From: Bacillus sp. SLBN-46
Lineage (GTDB): Bacteria; Bacillota; Bacilli; Bacillales; Cytobacillaceae
DNA: 64,000 nucleotides
Reading direction: 5' to 3'
Assembly (NCBI RefSeq): GCF_031453555.1
Contig: NZ_JAVIZM010000001.1
Span: 626,001 to 690,000 of the forward strand
The number at the start of each line of letters is the position of its first letter. Position 1 is the first letter of the stretch. This document shows, one piece after another, positions 9,787 through 18,958 of the stretch. The notes beneath the pieces were generated by a model that searched no databases, was not told the origin of the DNA, and saw only the letters and a list, made by a program, of their open reading frames with translations. Made by a program: the position numbers and the translations under genes.

Positions 9787-11658
9787 ATGATGGAGAATGC
9801 ATGGCTCATACCGCTTTTCCCGCTATTATCGTTTTTGATCCTTCTTCTATTCGGTAAGCGGTTGAAGGAGGCAAGCAGTTATGTGGGGATTTTGCTCACG
9901 CTGGCGTCGCTTGTCTATTCAATCCTTGTGTTATTTGAGCGCTTTTCAGAGCCAACTTACGTCACGAAATTTGACTGGCTCACGATAGGAGATCTGCATC
10001 TAACAGCGGGCTTTGAAGTGAATCAATTAAATGCATTAATGCTGTTTATCGTATCGCTCGTAAGTTTCTTAGTACATACCTACTCCAAAGGGTACATGCA
10101 TGGAGACGAGCGGTTTCCAGTATTCTATGCCTACTTAGGATTATTTACCTTTGCAATGCTTGGGCTGGTTCTTTCACCAAACCTGTTGCAAACCTATATT
10201 TTCTGGGAGCTTGTCGGTGTCGGTTCGTTCCTATTAATCGGTTTTTATTTTTACAAAGAAGAAGCGAAGGCCGCTGCGAAAAAGGCGTTCATCATGACCC
10301 GTATCGGGGATGTGGGCCTCTTCATCGGGATGTCTCTTCTATTCTGGGAAACAAAAAGCTTTGAATATAGTGATATTTTTGCCGCTGTTGAAGCTGGGAA
10401 GATTTCACCGACAATGATTACGTTAACTGCGATCCTTATTTTCATCGGAGCAGTCGGTAAATCAGGTCAGTTCCCGCTTCACACTTGGCTTCCAGATGCG
10501 ATGGAAGGTCCGACACCTGTATCGGCCCTCATCCACGCAGCGACCATGGTTGCCGCAGGGGTATACTTAGTGGCAGCACTATTCCCACTGTTCTTAGCAA
10601 GCCAAACAGCACTACTTACCATCGCGGTAATTGGTGCATTTACAGCAATCTTTGCAGCGAGCATCGGTCTGGTGCAAACGGACATTAAGCGTGTATTAGC
10701 GTACTCAACGGTTTCACAGCTTGGGTACATGATGCTTGCCCTAGGGTCTGCCGGCTATGTGGCGGGTGTGTTCCACTTAATGACTCACGCATTCTTCAAG
10801 GCGTTACTATTCCTTGCAGCAGGTTCTGTCATTCACGCGGTTCACACACAAAACATTGAAGAAATGGGCGGGCTTTGGAAAAAGCTGAAGCTGACCGGAC
10901 CGCTTTTCTTAATCGGAACACTTGCGATCAGCGGTGTGCCGTTATTTTCCGGATTCTTCTCCAAGGATGAAATCTTAGTCGCTGCATGGGAAGGCGGGCA
11001 TCCAGTCCTTTTCTTGCTAGCATTAATCGCAGCCTTTATGACTGCATTCTACATGTTCCGCTTATTCTTCCTAGTATTCACTGGTGAAGCACGTGGCGAT
11101 CAAAAACATGTACACGAATCACCGTCCAACATGACATTCCCGATGATTCTTCTCGGTGTCTTGGCAGTGGTCGCTGGTTATGTCAACACTCCATGGTTCG
11201 GTACGTTCCTTGGCGATTGGTTAGTGGATGGCAATGAAGCACTTGCACATCACGGCCATGTCGAAGGTCCAGTCTGGATTATGATTGCAGCAACACTCGT
11301 TTCTTTAGCAGGAATTTTCCTTGCTTATATGATGTACTACAAGCGTTCACTAGCCCGCAACTGGTTGAGCGGTACAGGTGACACGCTGCACACGATTCTT
11401 TTCAACAAATATTACGTTGACGAGTTCTATCAATTGACTGTCGTAGCCGCTACAAAAGCAATCAGCTACTTCCTACGCTTCATCGATGTTTTCCTTGTAG
11501 AAGGGCTCGTGAAGGGCGTAGTCGGAATCGTCCAAGGACTTGGTCAAACAGGTTCGAAGATGCAGACCGGACAGGTTCAAACCTATGGCGCAGTGGCCTT
11601 CATCGGTCTCGCAGTATTAGCCGTCATCTTTGCATTAACAGGGGGGTACCTACGATGA
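9787..11658 (+). CDS. nuoL: NADH-quinone oxidoreductase subunit L
   Basis: Distal antiporter-like proton-pumping subunit (623 residues, about 16 helices, including the long lateral helix at the C-terminus). It has the conserved GWELVGVGSFLLIGF-type motif (here FWELVGVGSFLLIGF), HTWLPDAMEGPTPVSALIHAATMV, and HAFFKALLFLAAGSVIH. The ATG at 9787 lies 9 nt after AAAGGGG; GTG at 9781 and ATG at 9790 are alternatives. The stop overlaps the nuoM start by 4 bp. Confidence 0.95.
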   Translation: MMENAWLIPLFPLLSFLILLLFGKRLKEASSYVGILLTLASLVYSILVLFERFSEPTYVTKFDWLTIGDLHLTAGFEVNQLNALMLFIVSLVSFLVHTYSKGYMHGDERFPVFYAYLGLFTFAMLGLVLSPNLLQTYIFWELVGVGSFLLIGFYFYKEEAKAAAKKAFIMTRIGDVGLFIGMSLLFWETKSFEYSDIFAAVEAGKISPTMITLTAILIFIGAVGKSGQFPLHTWLPDAMEGPTPVSALIHAATMVAAGVYLVAALFPLFLASQTALLTIAVIGAFTAIFAASIGLVQTDIKRVLAYSTVSQLGYMMLALGSAGYVAGVFHLMTHAFFKALLFLAAGSVIHAVHTQNIEEMGGLWKKLKLTGPLFLIGTLAISGVPLFSGFFSKDEILVAAWEGGHPVLFLLALIAAFMTAFYMFRLFFLVFTGEARGDQKHVHESPSNMTFPMILLGVLAVVAGYVNTPWFGTFLGDWLVDGNEALAHHGHVEGPVWIMIAATLVSLAGIFLAYMMYYKRSLARNWLSGTGDTLHTILFNKYYVDEFYQLTVVAATKAISYFLRFIDVFLVEGLVKGVVGIVQGLGQTGSKMQTGQVQTYGAVAFIGLAVLAVIFALTGGYLR

Positions 11659-13163
11659 ATTTACATGCAGTCCTTTCCGTCCTAGTATTCTCCCCTTTAC
11701 TAGGTATCGCGGTTTTGGCATTCATGCCTAAAACGCAGGAAAAATCAATTAAACTAGTCGGCTTTTTAGCGACACTGCCGGCGCTAATCCTGGCATTAGC
11801 GGCCTATCTCCATTATCAATGGGGCAAGGATTTAGCGGACTTTTCCGTATCGGTTCCATGGATTCAATTCCGCGGCATGAACGGGATTTCCGAGCCGATT
11901 TTCTCGGTTTACTACGAGCTTGGATTAAGCGGCTTCCAGCTTCTATTGGTTGTCTTAACAGCGGTTGTTGCGACACTCGCATCCATTGCTTCCATTTTTA
12001 TAAAAAAAGAATGGAAAGGTTATTTCATGCTATTCCTTCTTTTAGAAGTGGGCATGCTTGGCGTGTTTACCGCTGAAAACTTAATCCTGTTCTTCATCTT
12101 CTTCGAAGTAACACTGATTCCGACCTTCTTCTTAATCGGAAAATGGGGTTATTTTGAAAAAGAAAAAGCAGCTTACAGCTTCTTGATTTATAACGGTTTA
12201 GGATCAGCAGTCCTGTTGATCGTGATTATGATACTGTTTGCAAAAACAGGAACATCGAATATTGAATTATTAACACAAATGATGGCCGATCCAAATACAC
12301 CGGTAACGGGTGATTTGAAGCTTGGCTTACTGATTGCGCTTTTAGTAGCGTTTGGTGTAAAATTACCGATTTTCCCATTGCACAGCTGGATGCTGAAGGT
12401 ACACGTTCAGGCACCGCCATCAGTCGTTATGATTCACTCTGGTATTCTGTTAAAGATTGGTGCGTACGGATTAATCCGTTTTGGAATGGGTATTTTTCCG
12501 AAGCAGTTTGAGACGCTTGCGACCATCATTGCTGTACTTGGAGTGATCAATCTACTCTACGGGGCGTTTCTAGCGTTCATTCAAACAGACTTTAAAATGG
12601 TTTTGGCGTATTCATCCATTTCCCACATGGGAATCGTGTTAATTGGCCTTGCTGCGATGAATGAGGCAGGGGTTCAGGGAGCGATTTTCCAAGTGATTTC
12701 ACACGGATTGATTTCCGCGCTCTTGTTCTTCTTAGTGGGTGTCTTGTACGAACGTACGGATACATCATTAATGGAAAATCTGGGCGGAATGGCGAAGGGG
12801 ATGCCGATTGCCGCAGGCTTCTTGCTTGCCGGTGCGATGGCATCACTCGGACTGCCGGGTATGTCTGGGTTTGTCAGCGAATTTATGGCGTTCTTAGGTC
12901 TTTTCAAAGAAATGCCGTGGATTGCAGCAGTTGGTACCATTGGTATTATCATGACGGCAGCCTACTTACTGCGTGCGGTTCTAGGTATGACGTACGGCAA
13001 GTCACACCGTGAATTTACTGGTGTGGTTGATTTAAAAGGCGTGGAATTTATTCCAGTCCTTGTACTTACATTATTAATCGTATTAATTGGTGTGTATCCA
13101 AGTGTTCTAAGCTCTCCGCTGCAAACTACACTTGAAACAATCATGCTAGGGTTAGGAGGGTGA
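11655..13163 (+). CDS. nuoM: NADH-quinone oxidoreductase subunit M
   Basis: Antiporter-like proton-pumping subunit (502 residues, about 14 helices). It shows FFIFFEVTLIPTFFLIGKWG with the key glutamate, KLPIFPLHSWMLKVHVQAPPS, SSISHMGIVLIGLA and LGLPGMSGFVSEFMAFLG. Its start is within the end of nuoL, and nuoN follows after 6 bp. Confidence 0.96.
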   Translation: MNLHAVLSVLVFSPLLGIAVLAFMPKTQEKSIKLVGFLATLPALILALAAYLHYQWGKDLADFSVSVPWIQFRGMNGISEPIFSVYYELGLSGFQLLLVVLTAVVATLASIASIFIKKEWKGYFMLFLLLEVGMLGVFTAENLILFFIFFEVTLIPTFFLIGKWGYFEKEKAAYSFLIYNGLGSAVLLIVIMILFAKTGTSNIELLTQMMADPNTPVTGDLKLGLLIALLVAFGVKLPIFPLHSWMLKVHVQAPPSVVMIHSGILLKIGAYGLIRFGMGIFPKQFETLATIIAVLGVINLLYGAFLAFIQTDFKMVLAYSSISHMGIVLIGLAAMNEAGVQGAIFQVISHGLISALLFFLVGVLYERTDTSLMENLGGMAKGMPIAAGFLLAGAMASLGLPGMSGFVSEFMAFLGLFKEMPWIAAVGTIGIIMTAAYLLRAVLGMTYGKSHREFTGVVDLKGVEFIPVLVLTLLIVLIGVYPSVLSSPLQTTLETIMLGLGG

Positions 13164-13169
13164 TGAAGG

Positions 13170-14657
13170 ATGGATTTTGACTCATTGAAATCATTTGAAT
13201 GGAGTGTCATGACACCGGAGTTCATCATCCTTGGTGTGTCAGCACTATTAACATTGCTCGATTTATTTATGCCGAAAAAACAAGACAGACGTGTGCTTGG
13301 CTGGATCGCGATTCTTGGGGTTTTCGCAGCAATCGTGTCTGTTGCCGGCTTGTTGAACACAGATGTCACTTCAATTTTAGAAGACAGCTTTACACTGGAT
13401 GGCTTTGGCAAGGCCTTTAAACTATTGCTTCTTGTCGGATCAGGGCTGGTGCTATTTTTAGCTGTCAGCTATGAGAAAAAGGATGGAGTGGAAGACAGTC
13501 ACGGTGAGTTTTACTACCTGTTCTTAGCAGCGTTGCTCGGTGCGATGATTATGACTTCCAGCGGTGATTTAATCACTCTTTTCATCGGATTAGAATTATT
13601 AACGGTTTCTTCTTATATTTTAGCGGGTATTCGCAAACACCATGTTGAATCCAACGAATCTGCGATGAAATACGTCATCAACGGCGGAATTTCTACAGCG
13701 ATTACGTTATTCGGAATGAGTTATGTGTACGGGTTAACCGGTACCACGAACCTTTTCAAGATCGCGCAAACTCTTGCAGGGATTGGTGATGCGCAACAGA
13801 CCTACTTACTTGGTCTTGCTTTCTTAATGATTTTTGTTGGTTTATCCTTTAAGCTCGCGGCAGCTCCGTTCCATATGTGGGCACCTGACGTGTACCAAGG
13901 AGCGCCAACACCTGTTACTGCTTTCTTAAGCGTAGTTTCTAAAACAGCAGGCTTTGTCATCGTCATTCGTATCCTTATTGCTGTGTTTTACAATGCAGCA
14001 CCAGAGGGTGGAGCCGGTGGTGAAACCATTCTGTTCAAGATGCATGACTACTTAGCAGTGATCGCAGCGGTAACAATGGTTGTCGGTAACGTGGTAGCTT
14101 TGAAGCAGTCGGATATTAAGAGAATGTTCGCATATTCCAGTATCGCCCATGCAGGGTATGTGCTAGTGGCTATAACAACTATGAGTGCGAACTTAGTATT
14201 CTCGATCTGGTTCTACTTGCTTGCTTACATGTTGATGAACCTTGGTGCCTTTGCAATCATTCAAGTGGTGACGGAAAAATCAGGCTCAACAAAGATTGCT
14301 GATTTTGCTGGCCTTTACCGCCGTTCGCCGGTTCTTGCGGTGTTAATGGGAATTTTACTCGTTTCCTTAGCAGGCTTTCCGGGTACAGCAGGTTTTATTG
14401 GAAAATTAAACATCTTTGTCGGGGCGTTTTTCGGCACTCCGCATTATGTCCTAGCATCGATCATGATTGCGACAACGGTTGTTTCTTATTTCTACTATTT
14501 TGGCGTCATGACGCAGATGTTCTTCCGTCCGGCTAAGGACGAAAGCAAGCTACGTGTGCCATTTGGAATTGTGGTTGTCCTGCTGGTTGCGGTTGTCGGC
14601 TCCGTCTTGTTCGGAGTAGCGCCAAACCTGGCACTCGACTTCTTGAACAATATGTAA
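13170..14657 (+). CDS. nuoN: NADH-quinone oxidoreductase subunit N
   Basis: Antiporter-like proton-pumping subunit (495 residues, about 14 helices). It contains TLFIGLELLTVSSYILAG, KLAAAPFHMWAPDVYQGAPTPVTAFLSVVSKTAGF and YSSIAHAGYVLVA. AGGAGGGTGATGAAGG precedes the ATG. It is the last gene of the operon; nuoE, nuoF and nuoG are absent, as in other Bacillus complex I operons, so the natural electron donor of this 11-subunit enzyme is not evident from the sequence. Confidence 0.95.
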   Translation: MDFDSLKSFEWSVMTPEFIILGVSALLTLLDLFMPKKQDRRVLGWIAILGVFAAIVSVAGLLNTDVTSILEDSFTLDGFGKAFKLLLLVGSGLVLFLAVSYEKKDGVEDSHGEFYYLFLAALLGAMIMTSSGDLITLFIGLELLTVSSYILAGIRKHHVESNESAMKYVINGGISTAITLFGMSYVYGLTGTTNLFKIAQTLAGIGDAQQTYLLGLAFLMIFVGLSFKLAAAPFHMWAPDVYQGAPTPVTAFLSVVSKTAGFVIVIRILIAVFYNAAPEGGAGGETILFKMHDYLAVIAAVTMVVGNVVALKQSDIKRMFAYSSIAHAGYVLVAITTMSANLVFSIWFYLLAYMLMNLGAFAIIQVVTEKSGSTKIADFAGLYRRSPVLAVLMGILLVSLAGFPGTAGFIGKLNIFVGAFFGTPHYVLASIMIATTVVSYFYYFGVMTQMFFRPAKDESKLRVPFGIVVVLLVAVVGSVLFGVAPNLALDFLNNM

Positions 14658-14690
14658 GGTTTTTGGTTTTTGGGGGAAATAGATTGACCG

Positions 14691-14775
14691 GCAGGCTGCC
14701 TTGGGGAAGGCAGCCTGCTCAAATAAAGGGGTTATATATCAAAAAGAAGAGGTTGGGGAACCTCTTCTTTTTTTA
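14691..14775 (+). terminator. Double hairpin ending the nuo operon
   Basis: A first perfect 10-bp stem GCAGGCTGCC/GGCAGCCTGC lies at 14691-14718. A second stem AAAGAAGAGGTT/AACCTCTTCTTT runs into a T-run at 14742-14775; the second is a classic terminator. The opposing csbD-like gene ends just beyond, so it may act on both strands. Confidence 0.85.
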
Positions 14776-14801
14776 TGGTTGCCACTATTCATTTTTTCGT
14801 T

Positions 14802-14972
14802 TTAATCTTCCATCTTTTCCTTCACATCGCCGTAGCCTTCTTGTACTTTTCCTTTGACCTTATCCATTTTGCCGTCTACTTCGGTTGAGCGATCGTCGGT
14901 TAATTTGCCCCACTGTTCTTTTGCCTCGCCTTTGGCCTGTTCCAAATTTCCTTTTACTTGATCCTTATTCAT
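14802..14972 (-). CDS. CsbD family general stress protein
   Basis: A small, very hydrophilic protein of 56 residues, with MNKDQVKGNLEQAKGEAKEQWGK at the start and KMDKVKGKVQEGYGDVKEK at the end. This is the CsbD pattern of repeated K-G-x-x-x-x-x-x-G helices. AAGGAGG lies 8-9 nt before the ATG; the upstream in-frame extension to 15035 has no ribosome-binding site. A close match to the sigma-B consensus lies at 15008-15033. CsbD proteins are sigma-B-controlled in B. subtilis; the molecular role is unknown. Confidence 0.88.
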   Translation of the reverse strand: MNKDQVKGNLEQAKGEAKEQWGKLTDDRSTEVDGKMDKVKGKVQEGYGDVKEKMED

Positions 14973-15007
14973 TGTATCGTCCTCCTTGTTTTTAGTTAGT
15001 ATTTTAA

Positions 15008-15033
15008 ATACCAATATTGGTATGGTATTAAAC
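15008..15033 (-). promoter_or_regulatory. Candidate sigma-B promoter for the csbD-like gene
   Basis: Read on the minus strand: GTTTAA, 14 bp, TGGTAT. The consensus is GTTTAA-N12-15-GGGWAW. It lies 36 bp before the start codon. Confidence 0.65.
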
Positions 15034-15063
15034 ATGTTTTTTTACAGCTAATAGCCTTTTAGG

Positions 15064-15372
15064 TTACAGGTTGTCAGGCTCGTCCTTCTTTTCACCATCG
15101 CTGATACCATTATCCTGGTCGACACCATCGCCAACACCGTCTTCCTTCAATTCTTTCTCAATGTCCTCTTTGGCTTCTTTTAAATTATCCTTTGCATCCT
15201 TGAAGGAGGTATCGGCTTCCTTCTTAGTATCTTTATCGATGGCGTCCTTTTGCTCGCCATCACTGATGCCATTATCTTGATCGACGCCGTCGCCACAGCC
15301 GGCTAAGCCGCCAAATGTGAACAAAACCGCTAAACCACCCGCTAATAATTTTCTTCGCCTATTGGTAATCAT
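15064..15372 (-). CDS. Small Asp/Lys-rich lipoprotein with an internal duplication
   Basis: A predicted lipoprotein of 102 residues. The signal peptide is followed by the lipobox LAG-C at about residue 26. The mature part begins GDGVDQDNGISDGEQKD and ends with a near-exact second copy GDGVDQDNGISDGEKKD, with a Lys/Asp/Glu helix in between. The Asp spacing in the two copies resembles calcium-binding loops, but this is only resemblance. The ATG at 15372 has AAGGAGGAG upstream; the longer frame to 15558 has none. Not recognised as a named family. A possible sigma-B promoter lies upstream. Confidence 0.75.
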   Translation of the reverse strand: MITNRRRKLLAGGLAVLFTFGGLAGCGDGVDQDNGISDGEQKDAIDKDTKKEADTSFKDAKDNLKEAKEDIEKELKEDGVGDGVDQDNGISDGEKKDEPDNL

Positions 15373-15420
15373 ATAAGTCTCCTCCTTGTAATTTGTGTGT
15401 TTCGTTGTGTTGGTGACTAT

Positions 15421-15446
15421 ATTCCCGGCGAAAACAAATTCAAAAC
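15421..15446 (-). promoter_or_regulatory. Candidate sigma-B promoter for the lipoprotein gene
   Basis: Minus strand: GTTTTG, 14 bp, GGGAAT, about 50 bp before the start codon. The -10 fits GGGWAW; the -35 has two mismatches. Confidence 0.5.
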
Positions 15447-15516
15447 CTTTCTTTTTTGAAAAAATTTTCCCTTCATTAAATGCATTTTTACAAAAAGTTA
15501 GTTTGCTAGATTGTTG

Positions 15517-15541
15517 GTTTGAATGAAGAGAGACGGGGTAA
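15517..15541 (+). promoter_or_regulatory. Candidate sigma-B promoter for the MscS-like gene
   Basis: Plus strand: GTTTGA (15517-15522), 13 bp, GGGTAA (15536-15541), 51 bp before the start codon at 15593. Confidence 0.55.
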
Positions 15542-15592
15542 TACAGAGAGCAGAACAAGATTCGAGTTTGATACGAAAAGGAGAGAGGTTAT

Positions 15593-17089
15593 ATGAACGC
15601 AAATGAAATGATGATGGGCTGGTCCTCATACTTTCAGGACATTCCCAATCTAATCATGGCATTACTCGTGCTATTAGTGGGTTGGCTGATCGCCAAGTGG
15701 ATTGGCCGAGGCGTAGAAGCGGCCTTAAGAAAGACCAGCTTTGACGATAAGCTATTCTCAAAGTTTGGTAAGCGAAAATACTCATCAGAAACGATAATCG
15801 GAAAAATAGTTTACTATCTTTTATTAGTAGTAGTTTGGACGATCTTCTTCAATATGTTGAGCTTAAGCTTTATTGCCACACCATTCGTTCAAATGCTTTC
15901 GACCATTACGGCGGCAATTCCTAATCTATTAAAAGCAGCACTTATCTTACTGTTTGCCTGGGTGGTCGCGTTCTTGCTGTCCAATCTTTTCACAAAAGCA
16001 GCTGCCCGATTCCATTTAGAAAATCATTTAGTGAAACGGAAGCTGGCAAAAGGTGAAATTGATGCGATGAATAAAGTGAACAGCATCTCGAAGGTGATTT
16101 TCTACTTAGTACTTCTCTTATTTTTACCAGGAGTATTAGGCGCACTGCATATGGAAGGCATCTCAAAGCCTTTTGCACAAACCTTATCTGTGTTACTCGC
16201 GTTTATTCCGAAATTATTTGCAGCCGCATTGATTGTCTTCATTGGCTGGTTGATTGCCAAAATCGTTCGTGATGTGTTAACGAACCTATTAACGAACGTA
16301 GGGCTGGAAAAAGTAAGTCAGCGTTTAGGCTTCGATCAATCCGTAGATGGACGAGCGAGCCTTGCAAATATAATTGGAAATATCGCGTTTATCTTAATCT
16401 TACTTCCAACGATTATTACGGCTTTAGAAAAATTAGATTTGAAGGGCGTTTCGGAACCAGCAATCAGCATGCTTCGTGCGGTACTGTCGATGATTCCAAA
16501 CATCGCTGTGGCCGTGTTGTTGATTTTAGCAGGAATTTGGCTTGGAAAAATGGTGGAGAAAATCGTCACCCAAATGCTGTGGCGCGTAAGGTTTGATAGT
16601 CTATTTCATAGAATGGGCGTCGGCTCATTAACTCCGGATGCTTCGAAAACAACTCTGTCACAGTTGGTTGGGTTGCTGGCAAAAGTCGTAGTGGTTCTGT
16701 TATTCACGGTGGAAGCCTTGCAAATTGTCCATCTAAACTTCTTAGTGACACTCGCGACCGGCGTCATTGCATATTTACCAATGCTGTTTGCGGCCCTTGT
16801 CATCCTGGGGATTGGTTTATATGTGGGGCACTTGGTGGAACGAATCTTACAGAATGTGCTGAAACAAACCTACTCTCGCACACTAGCGGCGGTAGCGAAA
16901 TACGCTGTGTTTGCGATTACCATCTTTATGGCACTAGATCAACTCGGTGTCGCACATAGCATTGTCAATGCTGCCTTCATCCTTGTCCTTGGTGGACTGG
17001 CCCTCGCCTTTGGACTAGCCTTCGGAATCGGAGGAAAAGATTTCGCAGCCAAATATCTACGCAAACTAGACCAAAAACTCGAGGAGTAA
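15593..17089 (+). CDS. Mechanosensitive-channel-like membrane protein with repeated TM helices
   Basis: A membrane protein of 498 residues made of several copies of a unit in which a helix like PNLIMALLVLLVGWLIAKWIGRGVEA is followed by an amphipathic stretch. Clear repeats start near residues 18, 105, 200, 300 and 380. The C-terminus ends in a glycine-rich helix GLALAFGLAFGIGGKDFAAKYL typical of MscS-type pores. This matches the TM-helix-repeat (CmpX-like) group related to MscS. Expected role: ion or osmotic channel in the cytoplasmic membrane. The start has AGGAGAGAGG upstream. A possible sigma-B promoter suggests osmotic or general stress control. Confidence 0.8.
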   Translation: MNANEMMMGWSSYFQDIPNLIMALLVLLVGWLIAKWIGRGVEAALRKTSFDDKLFSKFGKRKYSSETIIGKIVYYLLLVVVWTIFFNMLSLSFIATPFVQMLSTITAAIPNLLKAALILLFAWVVAFLLSNLFTKAAARFHLENHLVKRKLAKGEIDAMNKVNSISKVIFYLVLLLFLPGVLGALHMEGISKPFAQTLSVLLAFIPKLFAAALIVFIGWLIAKIVRDVLTNLLTNVGLEKVSQRLGFDQSVDGRASLANIIGNIAFILILLPTIITALEKLDLKGVSEPAISMLRAVLSMIPNIAVAVLLILAGIWLGKMVEKIVTQMLWRVRFDSLFHRMGVGSLTPDASKTTLSQLVGLLAKVVVVLLFTVEALQIVHLNFLVTLATGVIAYLPMLFAALVILGIGLYVGHLVERILQNVLKQTYSRTLAAVAKYAVFAITIFMALDQLGVAHSIVNAAFILVLGGLALAFGLAFGIGGKDFAAKYLRKLDQKLEE

Positions 17090-17094
17090 AACTT

Positions 17095-17138
17095 GGGGTC
17101 AGTCCCCCACTGCTTTACAGCAGTGGGGGACTGACCCC
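17095..17138. repeat. 44-bp perfect palindrome (copy 1)
   Basis: Arms of 20 bp, beginning GGGGTCAGTCCCCCACTGCT, match perfectly around a 4-nt loop. Related copies lie at 19680-19723 and 57417-57460. This copy sits 5 bp after the MscS-like gene and has no T-run. Confidence 0.9.
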
Positions 17139-17161
17139 ATCTCTGTAAGGTGGGATAATTT

Positions 17162-18448
17162 ATGATAATGAAGTTGGTATCTGTTGCTTTGTTGATTGCT
17201 TTGACCGGGTTCTTTGTGGCGATTGAATTTGCGATTGTGAAGGTTCGGCCTTCGAGAATAGAGCAATTGCTGGGAGACGGAAAGAAGGGAGCGGCTGCCG
17301 CCAAAAGGGTGGTATCCCATTTGGATGAGTATTTATCGGCCTGTCAGTTGGGGATTACGGTAACTGCATTAGGATTGGGGTGGCTTGGGGAACCAACGGT
17401 AGAAAAGCTGCTGCACCCGTTGATGGAAGCCCTCCACTTGAATGAATCTCTTACCCATATTTTATCGATAGGAATCGCCTTTGCTCTCGTCACCTTCTTG
17501 CATGTGGTCGCAGGAGAATTGGCGCCAAAGACGGCGGCAATCCAGAAAGCGGAGACGATTACGCTGCTGTTTGCTACACCAATAATCTGGTTTTACAAGC
17601 TCATGTATCCGTTTATTTGGGTATTGAATAGTTCGGCACGCATGCTTACAAGAATGGTAGGATTGAAGCCGGTTTCGGAGCATGAGTTAGCACATTCGGA
17701 GGAAGAACTTAGGATTCTTTTATCCGAAAGCTTTAAAAGTGGGGAAATCAACGAGAACGAGTGGACCTATGTGAACAATATTTTTGAATTTGATGAGCGG
17801 ACAGCTAAGGAAATTATGGTTCCGCGGACCGAGATGTCCTGCTTGTCTGTCGACGATAGTCTCCAAAAAGTAATCAAAACAGTAAGGGCGGATAAATATA
17901 CTCGTTTTCCAGTCATGAATGGGGACAAAGATCATATTATCGGCGTATTGAATGTGAAAATGTTTTTAACCTCTTCGATATTGAAGAAGGAAAAGGATTG
18001 GACGCTATCATCCTATATCCAGCCGGTTATCCGGGCGATTGAGACGATTCCAATTCATGATTTGCTGGTGAAGATGCAAACAGAACATGCGCATATGGCG
18101 ATTTTGATGGATGAATATGGAGGAACCTCTGGGTTAGTGACGGTCGAGGATATCCTGGAGGAAATTGTCGGTGAGGTAAGAGATGAATTTGACGCCGAAG
18201 AAGTCGCGGCGGTAAGAGAATTTCCGGGAAATAATTTTGTGGTAGATGCAAAAGTAGGGATTAGTGAGGTGAATGATTTACTCAGTACAGATTTATCGGA
18301 AGATGGCGTCGATACAATCGGCGGATGGTTTCTACAACAAAATGGTGATGTTGAGTTGGGAGCCGCTGTAGAAGCTGAGGGCTATGAGTTCTCCGTGGAA
18401 GAGGTCGATGGGTATCATATTTTGTATCTAAGAATTGAGAGACGTTGA
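17162..18448 (+). CDS. CNNM/CorC-type membrane protein with CBS domains (hemolysin family)
   Basis: A protein of 428 residues. The N-terminal DUF21/CNNM membrane domain (about 1-185) has [19 protein letters not shown] and [16 protein letters not shown] pair (about 205-325) has [13 protein letters not shown] and [27 protein letters not shown], and the C-terminal CorC/HlyC domain ends near residue 425. Members are linked to divalent-cation (Mg2+) efflux; the hemolysin name is historical. The ATG at 17162 lies 6 nt after AAGGTGGG. A terminator follows directly. Confidence 0.88.
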   Translation: MIMKLVSVALLIALTGFFVAIEFAIVKVRPSRIEQLLGDGKKGAAAAKRVVSHLDEYLSACQLGITVTALGLGWLGEPTVEKLLHPLMEALHLNESLTHILSIGIAFALVTFLHVVAGELAPKTAAIQKAETITLLFATPIIWFYKLMYPFIWVLNSSARMLTRMVGLKPVSEHELAHSEEELRILLSESFKSGEINENEWTYVNNIFEFDERTAKEIMVPRTEMSCLSVDDSLQKVIKTVRADKYTRFPVMNGDKDHIIGVLNVKMFLTSSILKKEKDWTLSSYIQPVIRAIETIPIHDLLVKMQTEHAHMAILMDEYGGTSGLVTVEDILEEIVGEVRDEFDAEEVAAVREFPGNNFVVDAKVGISEVNDLLSTDLSEDGVDTIGGWFLQQNGDVELGAAVEAEGYEFSVEEVDGYHILYLRIERR

Positions 18449-18476
18449 AAAAGGTCCTTACCCAGGACCTTTTTTT
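18447..18476 (+). terminator. Terminator after the CBS-domain gene
   Basis: Stem AAAAAGGTCCT / AGGACCTTTTTTT with a short loop, overlapping the stop codon region. Confidence 0.85.
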
Positions 18477-18500
18477 CAAAAGTTAAAAAAGTATAATTCT

Positions 18501-18765
18501 GTCCCACCACAGTCCTTGATCTGTGGTGTTTTTTATGGAGGAATGGGTGTAGTTTAATAGTTGGCGAGTAAAATGGGGTTATTGACGAGTAAAGTGTGAA
18601 TTTAGACGAGTAAAATAGAAAATCGACGAGTAAATCATATATTTGACGAGTAATTCATCGAAAGTGACGAGTAAGACAGGAAAACATAAAAAATAGGAAA
18701 TATTAAAGGTAATTTAAGAGGGGATCAACACATAATTTGAAAAGAAGATACTTGAGCCAGGTATA
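18501..18765. repeat. Composite intergenic element, copy A: hairpin, GACGAGTAA array and conserved tail
   Basis: It starts with the hairpin CACCACAG/CTGTGGTG (18505-18528) and T-run. Six copies of (G/A)(C)GAGTAA follow, with cGAGTA positions at 18565, 18586, 18607, 18627, 18647 and 18668 (spacing 21, 21, 20, 20, 21). The tail contains AGAGGGGATCAACACATAATTTGAA. The same order recurs at 44337-44570 (C) and 48957-49220 (D), and without the head hairpin at 39251 (B). No gene is inside. Confidence 0.85.
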
Positions 18766-18955
18766 CACGCCAGAACAAATAAAGGGCTTCTTAGAATTCG
18801 TCACACAAACAGGAAAATAACTGTGCAAACCAACGGTCAGCGATCCTCATGCCGTCGTTTTTTTGTTGTTAGGAAATTATAAAAAGGTCCGAGTGTGGTA
18901 CCTGAACTAGTTGTCCGAATCTAGCTCCAACGCATAGCCCCTCCGCCTTTTGTCC
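18766..18955. other. Rest of the gap before the RCK_C-domain gene
   Basis: A TTG-started frame of 27 codons (from 18737 to about 18820, containing YTPEQIKGFLEFV) runs out of element A. It has no clear ribosome-binding site and could be a gene remnant. A weak hairpin with a T-run lies at about 18828-18865. Near 18928 a GCTCCAACGCATAGCCCCTC segment resembles the element at 54052-54160. Confidence 0.35.
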
Positions 18956-18958
18956 CGT

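Noticed and set aside
18560..18680. CRISPR-like or protein-coding repeat at GACGAGTAA arrays
   Set aside because: Conserved core is only about 9 bp with 12-bp drifting spacers, and TAA recurs in frame on the plus strand. Spacing alternates between 20 and 21, so no frame is kept.
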